In this document: one piece after another, positions 12,801 to 23,530 of the stretch | Layout: every line of letters begins with the position of its first letter | Numbering within the stretch: the first letter of the stretch is position 1 | DNA from: Ooceraea biroi | Lineage: Eukaryota > Arthropoda > Insecta > Hymenoptera > Formicidae | Reading direction: 5' to 3' | Assembly: GCF_003672135.1 (NCBI RefSeq) | Contig: NC_039519.1 | Coordinates: 6,944,001 to 7,008,000 of the forward strand | DNA: 64,000 nt | Notes under the pieces: model-generated | What the model was told of the DNA's origin: nothing | What the model saw: only the letters and a program-made list of their open reading frames with translations | The model's database searches: none | Translations under genes and position numbers: made by a program

Positions 12801-14255
12801 CGAAACGAACACGGAACCAGGAATATTGAAAATCGAGGTACAACTTTTGACAAAATATATTCTCTTTAAATGATGAAATTTTATTTACATAAAAAAGTCT
12901 CATTTTAATAAAATTAAAAAAAACTACAGTAAATTTGAAAAAGCGATATAAATTATCGTAAATATAATATAATCATCACACACATAAATATAATATATAA
13001 CATAGAAGGTAGTATATGTCATAGCTAGATAATAACTTATCGAGAGAATCTTATTCACAGTCTGAGCTCGCTGAAGCCATCGAATCCCGCAGGAGAGCCC
13101 CTTCGAAAGTACCGTTACGTGGTGCCGGTAGGTACCGATCGTTTTCCAATAAAAAAGCTCCGGAGAAACCCTTGGAAAAATCGAATCGAATGGTACAACA
13201 ATGCTTCGCGCAGCTTGAGAACAAGGATTGGCAAGTGTTGGCTTGTAAAGCCTCGTTATTTTCTCTTCTCAGTTGAATTACGTCATTTAGTAGAACAAAA
13301 GTTAATATATTTGAATTTTCTATATTTTAGGGAGGTAACGATGAAAGGTTTAAAGGCGCTGTCTCAGATTACAAAGCAGCATCCGGAGTACTTGGACGCT
13401 TGTGCAGCTGGAACGATAGGCAGATTGCTGGGACGACACATAAAGAATCTTCGTTCGCAAGTTGCGCGAGCTGCGTGCCTCTCTGCCAGTGACGTCTTCT
13501 GTTCTCAGATCCGAGGCATCGATCAAGTATGTTGCAAACATTTCGTATGCAAATAATGATTATTTTTCACATAAATGCATCATGATCGTAATATTTTTAT
13601 TTGACACACCATTTAATTCTTAATTCTACTGATCTACTTATTTTTTTCTACAGGATTTGGATGACATAGCTGGACCTCTACTTCACCGAACGGCTGATAC
13701 GAACCGATTCCTTCGCGCGGATAGCAACGCAGCCCTGGATCAGATGGCTCAACATTTGCCGCCTCATAAAACCATCGGAATCATCGTGCTTCGAGGCGCC
13801 AAGTAAGTTCGAGAAGTTGAGAATTGCTAGAACAAAAATAATATTCATGACGGTGATTGTCTCCTAATTTTTGCGTTGCAGTCATCAGAACGCTATCGTT
13901 CGCGCGGCAACCGCTCGACTGCTGTCGGACATTACCGAGCGCATTGGACCTGATCACATCATGATTTTACCGCGTGACGTGAAGGATAAATTATTAAATG
14001 CGGGCGCGAAATTGTTGATGGATGGAAATCTAGACGCTAGGTAAATAAATCGACTTATCTTGATCTCGATTTTTGCATAAAAATTTGCTGACAGGTAATC
14101 TCTCAAACCTAACGATGAATTTACATATTTATAGAAATCATGCAAAGAGATTGTTTCGGCGATTGACCCGCTGCGAGGGATTCCGGAAGGCACTGACAGA
14201 CGCGGTGCCCGAAACGACGTTAAGACACATCGACAAGACCATGAAGACTCTGTAA
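863..14255 (+). CDS. TOGARAM: TOG array regulator of axonemal microtubules (TOGARAM/Crescerin family), 5' end unresolved
   Basis: TOG-domain protein; the family binds tubulin and controls axoneme length and stability in cilia. Exons: 863-1027, 1626-1811, 1928-2104, 2296-2461, 3077-3188, 3275-3401, 4336-4387, 4497-4654, 4789-4973, 5057-5186, 5274-5440, 5532-5679, 5915-6135, 10796-10911, 11618-11847, 11936-12367, 12448-12675, 12736-12837, 13061-13230, 13331-13526, 13654-13802, 13882-14040, 14135-14255. Phases agree throughout, giving about 1298 codons and TAA. The first four exons encode a HEAT-type TOG module resembling TOG2 of vertebrate TOGARAM1 (DQRRRVRQAALDTLAVLG). A long Ser/Asn/Gln-rich disordered middle follows. 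Exons from 13149 encode the last TOG module (NLRSQVARAACLSASDVF). Introns after 4654 and 13230 start with GC (GCAAGT). The 863 exon begins in phase 0, so at least one exon lies upstream; no TOG1 was found. Intron 13 is 4.7 kb. Family assignment is firm; exact start is not. Confidence 0.9.
8100..8760. other. GC-rich island inside the long TOGARAM intron
   Basis: A CpG-rich block stands out in the AT-rich 4.7-kb intron. Several overlapping open frames exist on both strands (the longest on + spans 8056-8748), as expected when stop codons are diluted by GC content. None resembles a protein I know. It could be an internal promoter or an untranslated exon. No function is assigned. Confidence 0.35.
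9490..9762 (+). CDS. Possible nested 90-aa ORF in TOGARAM intron, unrecognised
   Basis: An intact ATG-to-TAA frame of 90 codons with GC-rich, codon-like third positions lies in a GC-rich patch of the intron. It encodes a Cys cluster (RCCPCVFRCRK) that could be palmitoylated or metal-binding, then an acidic stretch (DHDKDEDD) and a Thr-rich tail. There is no signal peptide or membrane segment. It may be an intronless nested gene, a last exon of a nested transcript, or chance. The overlapping minus-strand open frame argues for caution. Confidence 0.28.
   Translation: MIFKSCAWPNEMKDENAIGASAANEATERKIADAVLRCCPCVFRCRKSVGVDHDKDEDDNVSISTIITTATTPVIALRLNRNSDTVYVVH
10151..10489 (+). repeat. Solo copy of the composite repeat family of 56.4-59.07 kb
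   Basis: Starting at ACAGGGTGAGGCACCTAA, about 240 bases match the left flank at 56405-56679 with few differences. The copy then runs directly into the reverse complement of the right flank at 58955-59040, including one partial inverted satellite monomer. There is no tandem array here. It lies in the TOGARAM intron. Non-autonomous; no coding capacity seen. Confidence 0.85.
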
Positions 14256-15632
14256 TCGACTGCTTGGCCGATATCAAGTCTGCGTAATGTAATTTAACTG
14301 TTTGCCGTTGTCTCATCGCTGCACCATTCCAAAAGACTGCTTTATTGCGAACATTGTTTTAACGATCAGTTATAGAAGTCAATTTACGGCGTAGGCAGAG
14401 AACGGCTTCTCTCCGCTGCACGTACATTTTCCTCCTGGAAGTTACATGGAACGAAATGTGATTCTAGTGATTAATAAGCGAAAAAGGCTGGAGAAGGCTT
14501 AAAAAGGCTCACGTATCAGAACTTGATCTATTATTTTTCATCGACGAATTGTATTGCGCGGTGAGGTTTTGATACTTATATAACTTTAATACATATGCAT
14601 GTATATGAATTTTTTATACGATTGTATAAAACAATGCACTTTGGTACAAGTGCATTTGGAGAACTTGTAGTGCCTTCACATTGGTCATTATAAATCATCT
14701 CCAGTTTAGCTCAAATACCTTTCCTACGTTTTCGGAAGAAGAAAAAGATATTACATTATACACATGCTGTTGTCTTCACCAACTCTACATTAACGAGTTG
14801 CAGGAAGAAAAAAACATAAAGCAAATTTCCGCGGGGAAAAGAATTCATTGCTGACGGCAATGAGTCTGTTTCGGAATCGGTAATATCTTTTTGAAGTGAA
14901 AGTTTATTTTTGTTAGTTCAATATATATTATTTCTCACTTAGTTTCTCAAGAATGTTAATCTACAATAAAAATTTGTGCGGAGCAAATATCAAATGCGAA
15001 AATTTTAGAATTTGTTCATATAAGAAATTGACGTTATAAATATTTATTTAAATTATTAAATTTTTAAGTTTAAACCGTCCGATTTAAATCTTTTTAGAAA
15101 GAATTGTATATCAGAGAATAACAAATATTTATATAAAATATTTAAATATACATAATAAAATAACAATTTATATGTATACATATATCATCATATCAAGATA
15201 ACTGCTTCTATATTATTGAAGGCACATAAATCTATATATATTATTGATAAATAAAATTAATGTTGTTATATCATATTGGTCTTTTTATTTTAGCAATAAC
15301 ATAGTGTATACTACATTGTGCATGTAATTATAATTCAAAACCTGATTGGATGGATTTAAAAAGTCTTATGAGACTAATATAAAATATTTCTTACAGTTGT
15401 AATTTAAAATGCGCTGGTATTAAAATTTACACAAACACTTGAAAGTAAATAAACTGTTTTTGTCGTTGTCAAAACAACAAACAGTAAAAGATTATTTTAT
15501 TAAATTTGCAGAATATATCGATATATAGAAATATATCGATATTTTATTTTATAGATGAGATTAATATATCGATATATTAAACTGTTTAGTGTGCATTATA
15601 TCACATTATATTTAAATAAAAGGGACGAAAAT
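14256..15632. other. Intergenic: TOGARAM 3' UTR and AT-rich spacer
   Basis: The first several hundred bases are probably TOGARAM 3' UTR. From about 14900 the sequence is AT-rich, with TATATCGATATA-type runs near 15520-15580 just before CFAP70. No other gene is visible. Confidence 0.6.
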
Positions 15633-18600
15633 ATGTTTCCAATGGAACAATCTTCAGTTCAAGACGCGCGAATTAAAAGAAGCATTAAAATAGTTATAGA
15701 GACTATTGAAAACATCGTAAGTTTTGTTTGCATAATAGAATTATTATTTCGAATTGGTAACGAGACTTCTTTTTGTAAAATAGACTACGAAGAAAGAAAC
15801 TGCCATATCATTTATCGTGATACATAATGATGTACTACTCGGAGAATGTCCCTTGATTATCGAAGCCGGCTACAAAGAACCTCCGCAAATTTACAATGTC
15901 AATTTTACTGTTGAACTTCCATTCATAGTTAACAATCGCAGCAACATGAATCTGATTGTATCAACACCAATTTTAAGTAAAACATCTCTTTCATATCTCT
16001 TAATATACTTATATCTCTTAATATACTTATTACATGCACATCAATAAGCAAAATAAAATTGTTAGTAAAGGTGATGTGCAGTACTCAAGATCAGCAGTCT
16101 CTCAATTCAATCACATCAAGTGCAGAATCAAAGAAAAAAGTGACAACGATTACTCACGAGCAAATAGGATCAAATGTGATCGGTTTCTGCAACCTTGATT
16201 TAATGCCGTTATTACTAGGTAATATCTAACTAGGTAATATTGCTTCAAGATAAAATTGAAGTATATTTAAAAACATCTTGATGGTCCGGTTATCAGGTGA
16301 AAAATTGCTTACCGAGAAACTCATAGTGCAAACCAGATATCTTTCGTTTGATGGCACTGCGGTTTCCTGGCAAAATCTTCCCGTACTGACTGTCACGATC
16401 ATGTGTGATGATGAAATATTTTCCTCAGACGCAATAATAAATTTTCTCAGTATTACAGTAGAAAGTATATACAACCCACCAGAATGTTTTGCTAAAGATG
16501 CGGAATACAAAGTGGCAACAATAGTGTATGCTGACGAGGTGACTAAATAATCACGTACCACTCTCTCTCTTTTTCCCTCTAGTTTGAAATAATGAGAATT
16601 TCCATAACTTCGCGTATCTATTTCTTAAATTATCAATATGAGAAATCAGCGGAAATATATAAAAAATTGAGATATTAAGATAAACGTACCTATATAAAGA
16701 AAACTGAAGAATATTGTGCGATTTTGTTCATTTTTATAGTATACATCAGACTGAAAGAAAGTTATATGATATATCAGTAAAATGTTGTATTTTTTGTTTT
16801 AATATATTTATAAAAATTTTAAAAGAGTGAGAAGGTAACTATCTTGATTTCGTTCTTAGAACTGATAATTCGTCTCAATTGGTCCGTACGTATTACTTTT
16901 ATAATCTCTTATCTTCTCCGATACTTTACTGCACCTAGTTTGTTACGTTACTGTAATTCTTATATATTATAATAACGTGTAGTAAACTGGGTGCAGTGAA
17001 ATATCAGAGAAGATGGGTGGAGAAGATAAGAGATTATGAAAGTAATACCCAAGGAGACGGATTATCAGTTCTAAGAACGAGATCACGAAAGTTGAAATAT
17101 AATCTAGGATCATGTATCCAGGCAAACAGTCGAGATTAAAATTTTATCTATATGTTATCATACATTCGGATAATTCGTTTCTGGTTACTCCAGATAAATC
17201 TATCTATTTATATGTCACATATAAATATGTAGAATATAAAATAAACATTTTTGCTACGTTTAATTGTTTATTTTGTAATAAAAAAAGAAGTTGTATATTT
17301 TATTACAGGCCACAGAAAATTTAATATTTGAAGACGGTAAGTGGACAAAGTATCGTGATGTGGAAAGAACTAAACGATGGCAGAGCTTACCGAAGTTACA
17401 AAGTCGCGCAAGATTGTCGAAGCGGAAACTCAGTCAAGATTACGCAAATATTAAAAACACGGTTAACGCAGAATTCGACTTACAAGTAAATTTTAAATAA
17501 ATACTTTACAGGTTGATGGTATAAATTAATGGATACTAATGACGTATAAATTAACATACAATTTGTAGAAGAAGATGTGGCTAGACGAGCCTAGAATCGA
17601 GTGGAATTGTATGAGTCGCAGTATGATGAGTAATGCAGAAATTCAAGCAATGCAAAAGCATATTACTAAGTAAACACCTTTAGTTTTAGTTTATTTATCA
17701 AACTCCTTCATATAAAAATTCAAAAATTTATTCTAAAAATGAGTAAATTTTATTCTTAGGTACAAATATTGGCCATTTCAATTTATAGTACCTGAAACTA
17801 GGATGGGAAGGGACAACACTAAGTCGAAGAAGGAAATGCCGATTAAATATCAAATTTATCAATGCTACGTCGATTTGTCCGAACTTCTTTTTCCGGGAAG
17901 TGAGTATGAATAAATAATAAATGTAGTAAAAAATAAAGAGAACGTAATATATACTGTCATTCTCTTAATCTTTTATCTTTCTCATAAATTGTTATACACA
18001 CTGTATTTAAAGTGAACTTCGTTAGATATTAATAAAATTTTTCTTGATAGAAAAAGATACGCGCGTAATGGCGCAATTATACACGCATAACGCGTCAAAT
18101 ATGGCTGAAAAGACTGGTTTAAAGGAAGATATCTTTCATATAGAGCTTTGGAATAAGGATTCAAAAGAACAAGGGCGAAAAACCAAAGCATCCGAGGTTA
18201 GTCCAATGTAGCACACATACAATGTTAATAAAAATCTCATGCATCATATAACACATTGTTCTGAGTTTCGAGAGCTTCTACATAGGTACTAATTTAAAAA
18301 GTAATTAATCCAATAAGGTTTTCTTGAATTTATTTCACGTAGTCGATCCAATCGGATAGCGAAGTAGCGCAAAGTACTCCGTTAGTTACGGAAACTGGAG
18401 AACCAGTAATTGTGTTGATCGAAGTTGAACTTCATTATCCATTTATTCCTTGCAGACTCGAAACTGATTTTTCAAGCATGTAAGTTTTCAATTTATTGTA
18501 ATACAATTTAATTTTAAGCAGGAGTCAATAGTCACTTAAAAACATTTTAATTGATTACGAATTGATTGGCTAGAATTGATGATATGATGAGGCCAAAGGT

Positions 18601-21485
18601 GACTAAACCGTTTTATATTTATTCTGGCGACGTAGCTGAGGATCAATATGCAACATGCATTCAAAAACTGGTGGAGATTATTACGGAGAGTTATCGGGTA
18701 TTCCATATTACGAATGATAATATCATTGCTATATATTAAATATATTTTTATATATTTATGTTACGAGTATTATAAATATAAATTATGAATTAAGATGAGA
18801 GTTACACCCACGCACGTGCTATTTTTCACGTTAGGATTTTCGCGATGAGAAGAAAGGAGTGTCTACTTCGAGTAAACGAGAAAGTGGCTGGAATAATTTT
18901 GAAAAAGCAGGCAAAGAAGACTTTTGCTTTATTCCTGAAGAGGTAGGTAAATTTTAATAGTAATTATGAAATTAACAATACATTATATAAAATATAATGA
19001 ATTATTGTGTTGCGTGTGCATGACAATTTTCAGGACGAGTTAACTTGTTTCACGCAATATCTATATAAAACTGGCACGTATTTGGCTATACGTAGCACTT
19101 TGAAGATGAAAGTTATTACGTTATTGGATCAGAATTTTAAAATAAACATGAACACCATACATTCCGTCAATAGTCAGGTTTAAAAATATTTAATTTATAA
19201 TTTATTATACGTTTTCTCAATTATGAGTTTCATACTTATAAGTTTATTTTGATCTTGTAAAAAAATAAGCTTTTGCAAACTACGATTTATTTGCAGAATT
19301 TTATAGCATCCGTATACATGTATCTCGTGGAACGAATGCACCTTGCCATCAATAAGATCATTGAAAGTCGTCTCGTAGACGACAATTCGTCAAAAATGAC
19401 AGAATCTGAGAAATTATATTTCTATGCCGAAGAAGCTTACGAGTTAGGTCATACAGATGACGCAAGACGACATCAGACTGTACGTATGATTTATCTTTCT
19501 GTGAAAATAAAGAGTATATACGTCGCGCATATTAAATGTATTGTTATGTACATATGTATCATTTTGCTTACAGACAATCGCAGCAGATAAAAGTAATTCT
19601 GAAGCATGGACGAAGTATGCAATTTTTCTCTTGAAAATTGGCGATGTGGAGCGCGCAAAGGAATGCTGCCGCGAAGCGATTCTCTTGAACAGACGAGATA
19701 AAATTGCGTATGTAAAAGTGTACACAATTTTATATTTTCTTTGATAAAGTTTAAAGAAATAGATATGAATTTTATTTATAAATATATATATGCAAAATAT
19801 GATAAATGTCTTTTTTTACAGTTTATTAATATACGGATTAATTCTCGTTGAAAATCGGAATTGTTGGGAAGCAGAAACCTTTCTAAGAGCTATTACCGAT
19901 TTTTATCCGCGGTTTGTTGAAGGCTGGGTTATCTTGCACCTATTTTATATTCACACAGATTATTCTCCAGGTACAGATGTACAAATCTATAAAGTCTATA
20001 TTAAATTAAATGCAGGAAAGCAAAATATTTTTTGTAACAAATAGGGGTGGATCTCACTTTACGTCTAGCGGAAGAATGCATGAGGGACGAATATCGAGAA
20101 ACGGAGTTTTCGAGTGAAAATTCGCTCGTTTGGTCGACGGTTCACTGTCCACGAGATAACATATACATGATAACATTCATGCTTTTAATGAAGTTACATT
20201 CCTATGATGTATGTACATGCTGCGCATACACACGCACATTTATAGAATACTATACATATATAGAGGATGCATTTCGCAATCAAAATGGATTCTAGCATCT
20301 ATTTCGTTGAAAATAGGGAGAAAGTGGAAAGACAAAAGTTGAATGGTATAATAAATTTTACTTTTTTGCTTCGTATTTGTGTAGTTTGCTGGTATGGCAT
20401 TGGCAGAAGAAATATTTCGCACTGGCAGATCCATCCATGTTCTTTACTACCTGGCTGTGTTACATTATTTATCGCACCGATACGAAGATGCCTTGTCGCA
20501 TTTAAAAGAAGCTGAATGTAACTACGGACTGGTGGGTATACATTATTCTCATTTAATATCGTACATAGAATCTTAAACATTAGGTAAAATTTTGATATGA
20601 ATTGATCTAATTATTTACTTAATTATATAAATATATAATTTTTATTATATTTATGCGTTTCTTTTATTTAGGACTATTCGATAAGCAGTTTACTGGGACA
20701 CTGTTACTTTCAAACGGGTAATTTTGTGGAAGCTATTCGTTGCTACGAATTTGCTAACTCCTTGTTTAACAGGCCGAGCGATCTACATCTCGTACAGATA
20801 AGGTTTTAAAAAATGTTTTGTATATCTTAATACTATTTAAGACAGTTGGAAGAAAGGGATTATAAAGATATTTATAACAATATATTATAATAATAGAATG
20901 GGATTCTGTTACGAAAATGCCGGTGATTTCCAGCAAGCATTAAAAACTTTTCTTAGAGCATGCAGAACATCACCGACGGCGGAAACTTGGCTTGGAGCAG
21001 GAGTCGCTTTTTATGAGGTAATATATCTTAAAAACAAGTGATCAATTATTGACAATTTACATATCACATAAAATTATTAACATATAAAAAATAAACTAAT
21101 TCAGATTGTATAAAACAGGCTTTGTTAAAATTAGTTTTATGCAATAATCAGTTTAATATTAAAATCGCTTCTATGTAAACATTATTTTAGTTACAGCGAT
21201 ATACAGAAGCCGAAGCGGCGTTATTAGAGGCAAATCATATCGACAATCATAACGCAAATGTTTGGAAGTATTTGTGCTTCTTAAACATGTCTTTACAACG
21301 ACACGATGAGTTTGCTCAGTGTTACAGACAGATGATTCAGGTGAAAATCTATTAAAAAGCCTGATGTTCTTGTCGATTTGTGTGATATGTTATCTTTTAT
21401 TTTGCAGGACAATGAGACTTTCTCTCTAGAAAAACGATCTCTCAAACCACGAAATGGAAAATCACCGAGATTGGTCATGCTCTGA
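15633..21485 (+). CDS. CFAP70: Cilia- and flagella-associated protein 70 (CFAP70/TTC18)
   Basis: Axonemal TPR protein; in other organisms it is linked to the outer dynein arm region and ciliary motility. Twenty-one exons: 15633-15716, 15784-15976, 16066-16218, 16297-16538, 17309-17485, 17569-17669, 17760-17899, 18051-18196, 18343-18479, 18574-18697, 18835-18942, 19034-19177, 19297-19479, 19574-19707, 19822-19970, 20045-20208, 20385-20531, 20672-20802, 20897-21017, 21191-21340, 21408-21485. The frame closes exactly at 1002 codons including TGA. The N-terminal part is the family's beta-rich region (GECPLIIEAGYKEPPQIY). From about residue 585 come TPR helices (SNSEAWTKYAIFLLKIGDVE; YLAVLHYLSHRYEDALSHLK). 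Start chosen at MFPMEQSS; an in-frame ATG at 15555 lies in AT-rich leader. The last exon may carry a one-base slip (see findings). Length fits the family, roughly 1000-1120 aa. Confidence 0.93.
16843..17087. repeat. Foldback element in CFAP70 intron 4
   Basis: Arms 16843-16957 and 16972-17087 are imperfect inverted repeats of about 115 bp, e.g. CGTTCTTAGAACTGATAAT against its complement, and AATCTCTTATCTTCTCC against GGAGAAGATAAGAGATT. The loop is very short and AT-rich. No ORF. Typical of a foldback MITE. Confidence 0.85.
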
Positions 21486-21580
21486 ATGCTGCAGACGCCG
21501 TCGCATATAAACATCCTCTCTTTAACTCAGAAATTTAGTCAGCCGTTCTACGACGTTCAATAATCATTCTGACGAACACG

Positions 21581-22292
21581 ATGAGATTATTGGTGAGTTA
21601 TATAATTATGTAATGGATTTATAAATCTGTCTGCGTTTTATTCTTTTTTACCGTTACTTTTAGGATATCCTGTATAATTGTGTCAATAATTGAAAACTAA
21701 CACTTTCTTACAGTGTGCTATTTTTATTCTTGGTCTGCTTCAAATAACGATGTTCACAACGATTAAATGCAATGCGTCAAGCGATTTTATGCCTCATCGG
21801 GCTAGAAAAAGAGGTAAACGGCGCGGCGATAACCTAATAGTTATCGAGTACCAATGCACTTGTGTAAATGTGTATATTACTCTTGCACATCTATGGACAG
21901 AATAGTATCATAAATAATAAACTGTAATTTCTTTTAATAGATTCGATTTTGCCAAGACAATTTCCGCCGAGAGACTCTCCGTTTTCGCCGCGTTTTTATA
22001 ATTTGTTATAATAAAAATTTTTGTCTTTTTCCGCAGTTATAGTTCCATAATTATATCTTCTTTTTTAATAATATAAAACAACAGTCGATTATGGGGCGGC
22101 AAGAAATGTGTGTTAATACAAGATAATAGTATCATTAGATGAATATACATAATCAGAAAAATATGTAATTATTATTTATTTGCAGACAATGTTCCACGAG
22201 TCAGAATAAAAGTGTTTCGTGGTCCAACTGAAGAAGGAAATGGCGAATTATTCACTACTTGGGGATATTGGATTCAACAGCCTAGCAGATAA
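21581..22292 (+). CDS. Small secreted, neuropeptide-like precursor, 72 aa (alternative 60-aa form)
   Basis: Exon 1 is four codons (21581-21592, MRLL, donor GTGAGT). Exon 2 is 21714-21813 and ends in a dibasic-rich stretch (PHRARKR, donor GTAAAC). Exon 3b, 22186-22292, closes the frame at 73 codons. Residues 1 to about 25 form a signal peptide (hydrophobic LCAIFILGLLQITMF, then CNA). The tail after the KR site would be a 35-residue peptide beginning DNVPRVRIKVF and ending WIQQPSR. An alternative last exon at 21941-22011 has a good acceptor (TTTTAATAG) and its own TAA, giving a different tail ending SPFSPRFYNLL. The ATG is only 96 bp past the CFAP70 stop. I do not recognise the family. Signal peptide plus dibasic site suggests a processed hormone or secreted peptide; this is inference. 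Confidence 0.6.
21941..22011 (+). other. Alternative last exon of the secreted peptide gene
   Basis: The acceptor after a T-rich run (AATTTCTTTTAATAG) keeps the exon 2 phase. It encodes 23 residues from DSILPRQFPPRDS to FSPRFYNLL, then TAA. No usable donor follows, so it would be a terminal exon that competes with the one at 22186. AATAAA-like A-rich sequence follows the stop. Confidence 0.45.
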
Positions 22293-22603
22293 TGTGTGTC
22301 AAATTATGTATTTTTTTTGTTTTTTATCTTTAATATAGAATATTCATATGTAGTAATAAAATAATAATTCCTTTCCTAATATCTTTTACACACGCACACA
22401 CATATATTTATTTCGATTTGAAGTAAGCGGAACAGAAATCGAATCAGGGAACATGTAAAATATATATAGGAAATATATATAGGAAAAATAGAATTATAGG
22501 AAAATATACGAAAAAAGAAACTTCTGATTAATCCATTTATATTATAAAATTCTACGGTTTACAATGCCAATCGTTATATTAAGCATCGTTATATAAATAT
22601 CTT
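22293..22603. other. Convergent 3' region
   Basis: AT-rich spacer between the secreted peptide gene and the convergent 53-aa gene. It contains AATAAAATAATAA near 22355-22370, a likely poly(A) signal for the plus-strand gene, and an ATATATAGGAAA repeat near 22457-22485. No gene seen. Confidence 0.5.
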
Positions 22604-22765
22604 TTACTTTTGATATTTCGGATTATTCGGATTCTTCTGTTGAGAATGATTGTCTAAATCAGCCTTCGTGCCTGTTCCTTTGTAGCCTGCTTCATGGCCA
22701 GGTCCAGTAGGGGTATGGGTCGGGTTGCACTGGTTTGTGCGATTATCTTGCGCTGCTTTATCCAT
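22604..22765 (-). CDS. Small conserved-looking hydrophilic protein, 53 aa
   Basis: A complete frame of 53 codons reads from ATG at 22765 to TAA at 22604. A good splice acceptor (CTTTTTGTTCTTAG) sits directly before the ATG, so the coding sequence is a single exon behind a non-coding first exon. The protein begins MDKAAQDNRTNQCNP, contains GPGHEAGYKGTG, and ends in Asn/Pro-rich NPNNPKYQK. It has no hydrophobic segment, is rich in Asn, Gly, Lys and Gln, and is probably disordered and cytosolic. The acceptor placement and clean frame make it a credible gene. I think similar short proteins occur in other insects, but cannot name a function. Confidence 0.62.
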   Translation of the reverse strand: MDKAAQDNRTNQCNPTHTPTGPGHEAGYKGTGTKADLDNHSQQKNPNNPKYQK

Positions 22766-23251
22766 CTAAGAACAAAAAGAACAAGAACGAAATTTTATTT
22801 AATACTTTAATTGTCGATGCTTCTTATACAATTTTAGCTAAACAATTAAAACCAAAGTTTAAAATTGCAATGTTCCATAAGTCAAATAATGATAACAGTT
22901 GAGCCACTCGTTTCCAAATATATATTTAAACGTCAAATAAATATATTTATATATATGTTGTTTCGGCTTTAGTTACGAGAAGACATCACATTACTATTAC
23001 GATTTTATTATAATATACAATAGATATAAATATGTAAATAGCTTAAATGTATAAATGTTTATCATAATCCGAAAAATTCTAAAGAAAAAAAAATGAAAAG
23101 TATAAAAAAAGTAGACATAATTCATTAAAAAATAATATTAAAACAACTTCTGCTGATTTGATTTATGTCTACTTCATTCTAATTATTTTTGAATTCATAA
23201 ACATCAAACTAATAAATACAGAGTTATCGATTTTATTTAAAAAAACTTTTA

Positions 23252-23354
23252 TTGGGTTGATCAAAAAGTCGATACGGATTTTAAAAATTAACTAAGAATT
23301 CATACAAAGTATTGCGTGTGATTGTGCTAAAAAATCTGCATGGACTTCCCATTA
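23252..23354. mobile_element. Short mariner-like MITE fragment
   Basis: The left end TTGGGTTGATCAAAAAGTC is preceded by TA and followed by GATACGGATTTT, resembling mariner terminal repeats. The right side carries a decayed inverted match (14 of 17 bases in the inner part, AAGTCCATGCAGATTTT on the complement). About 100 bp, no ORF. Confidence 0.55.
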
Positions 23355-23412
23355 ATTAATTATTAAGCCAATTAAGCCAATATATAAAATTAATAAAATA
23401 AATATAACTTAC

Positions 23413-23530
23413 TGCTTTTTAGAGCCTTGTTAGACACAAGCCAATAAATTTCTTCTTCAGTCACTACTACGTAGTTGAAGTCTGAATCAGATTCTGCTTG
23501 CAAAAGCACTCGTAGCTAACTCGTAACGAT
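23413..23530 (-). other. Likely 5' UTR exon of the 53-aa gene
   Basis: On the minus strand a consensus donor (GCA|GTAAGT) ends an exon at 23413; splicing to 22765 gives an intron of about 650 bp. No in-frame ATG in the exon is needed. The 5' limit is a guess. Confidence 0.4.
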
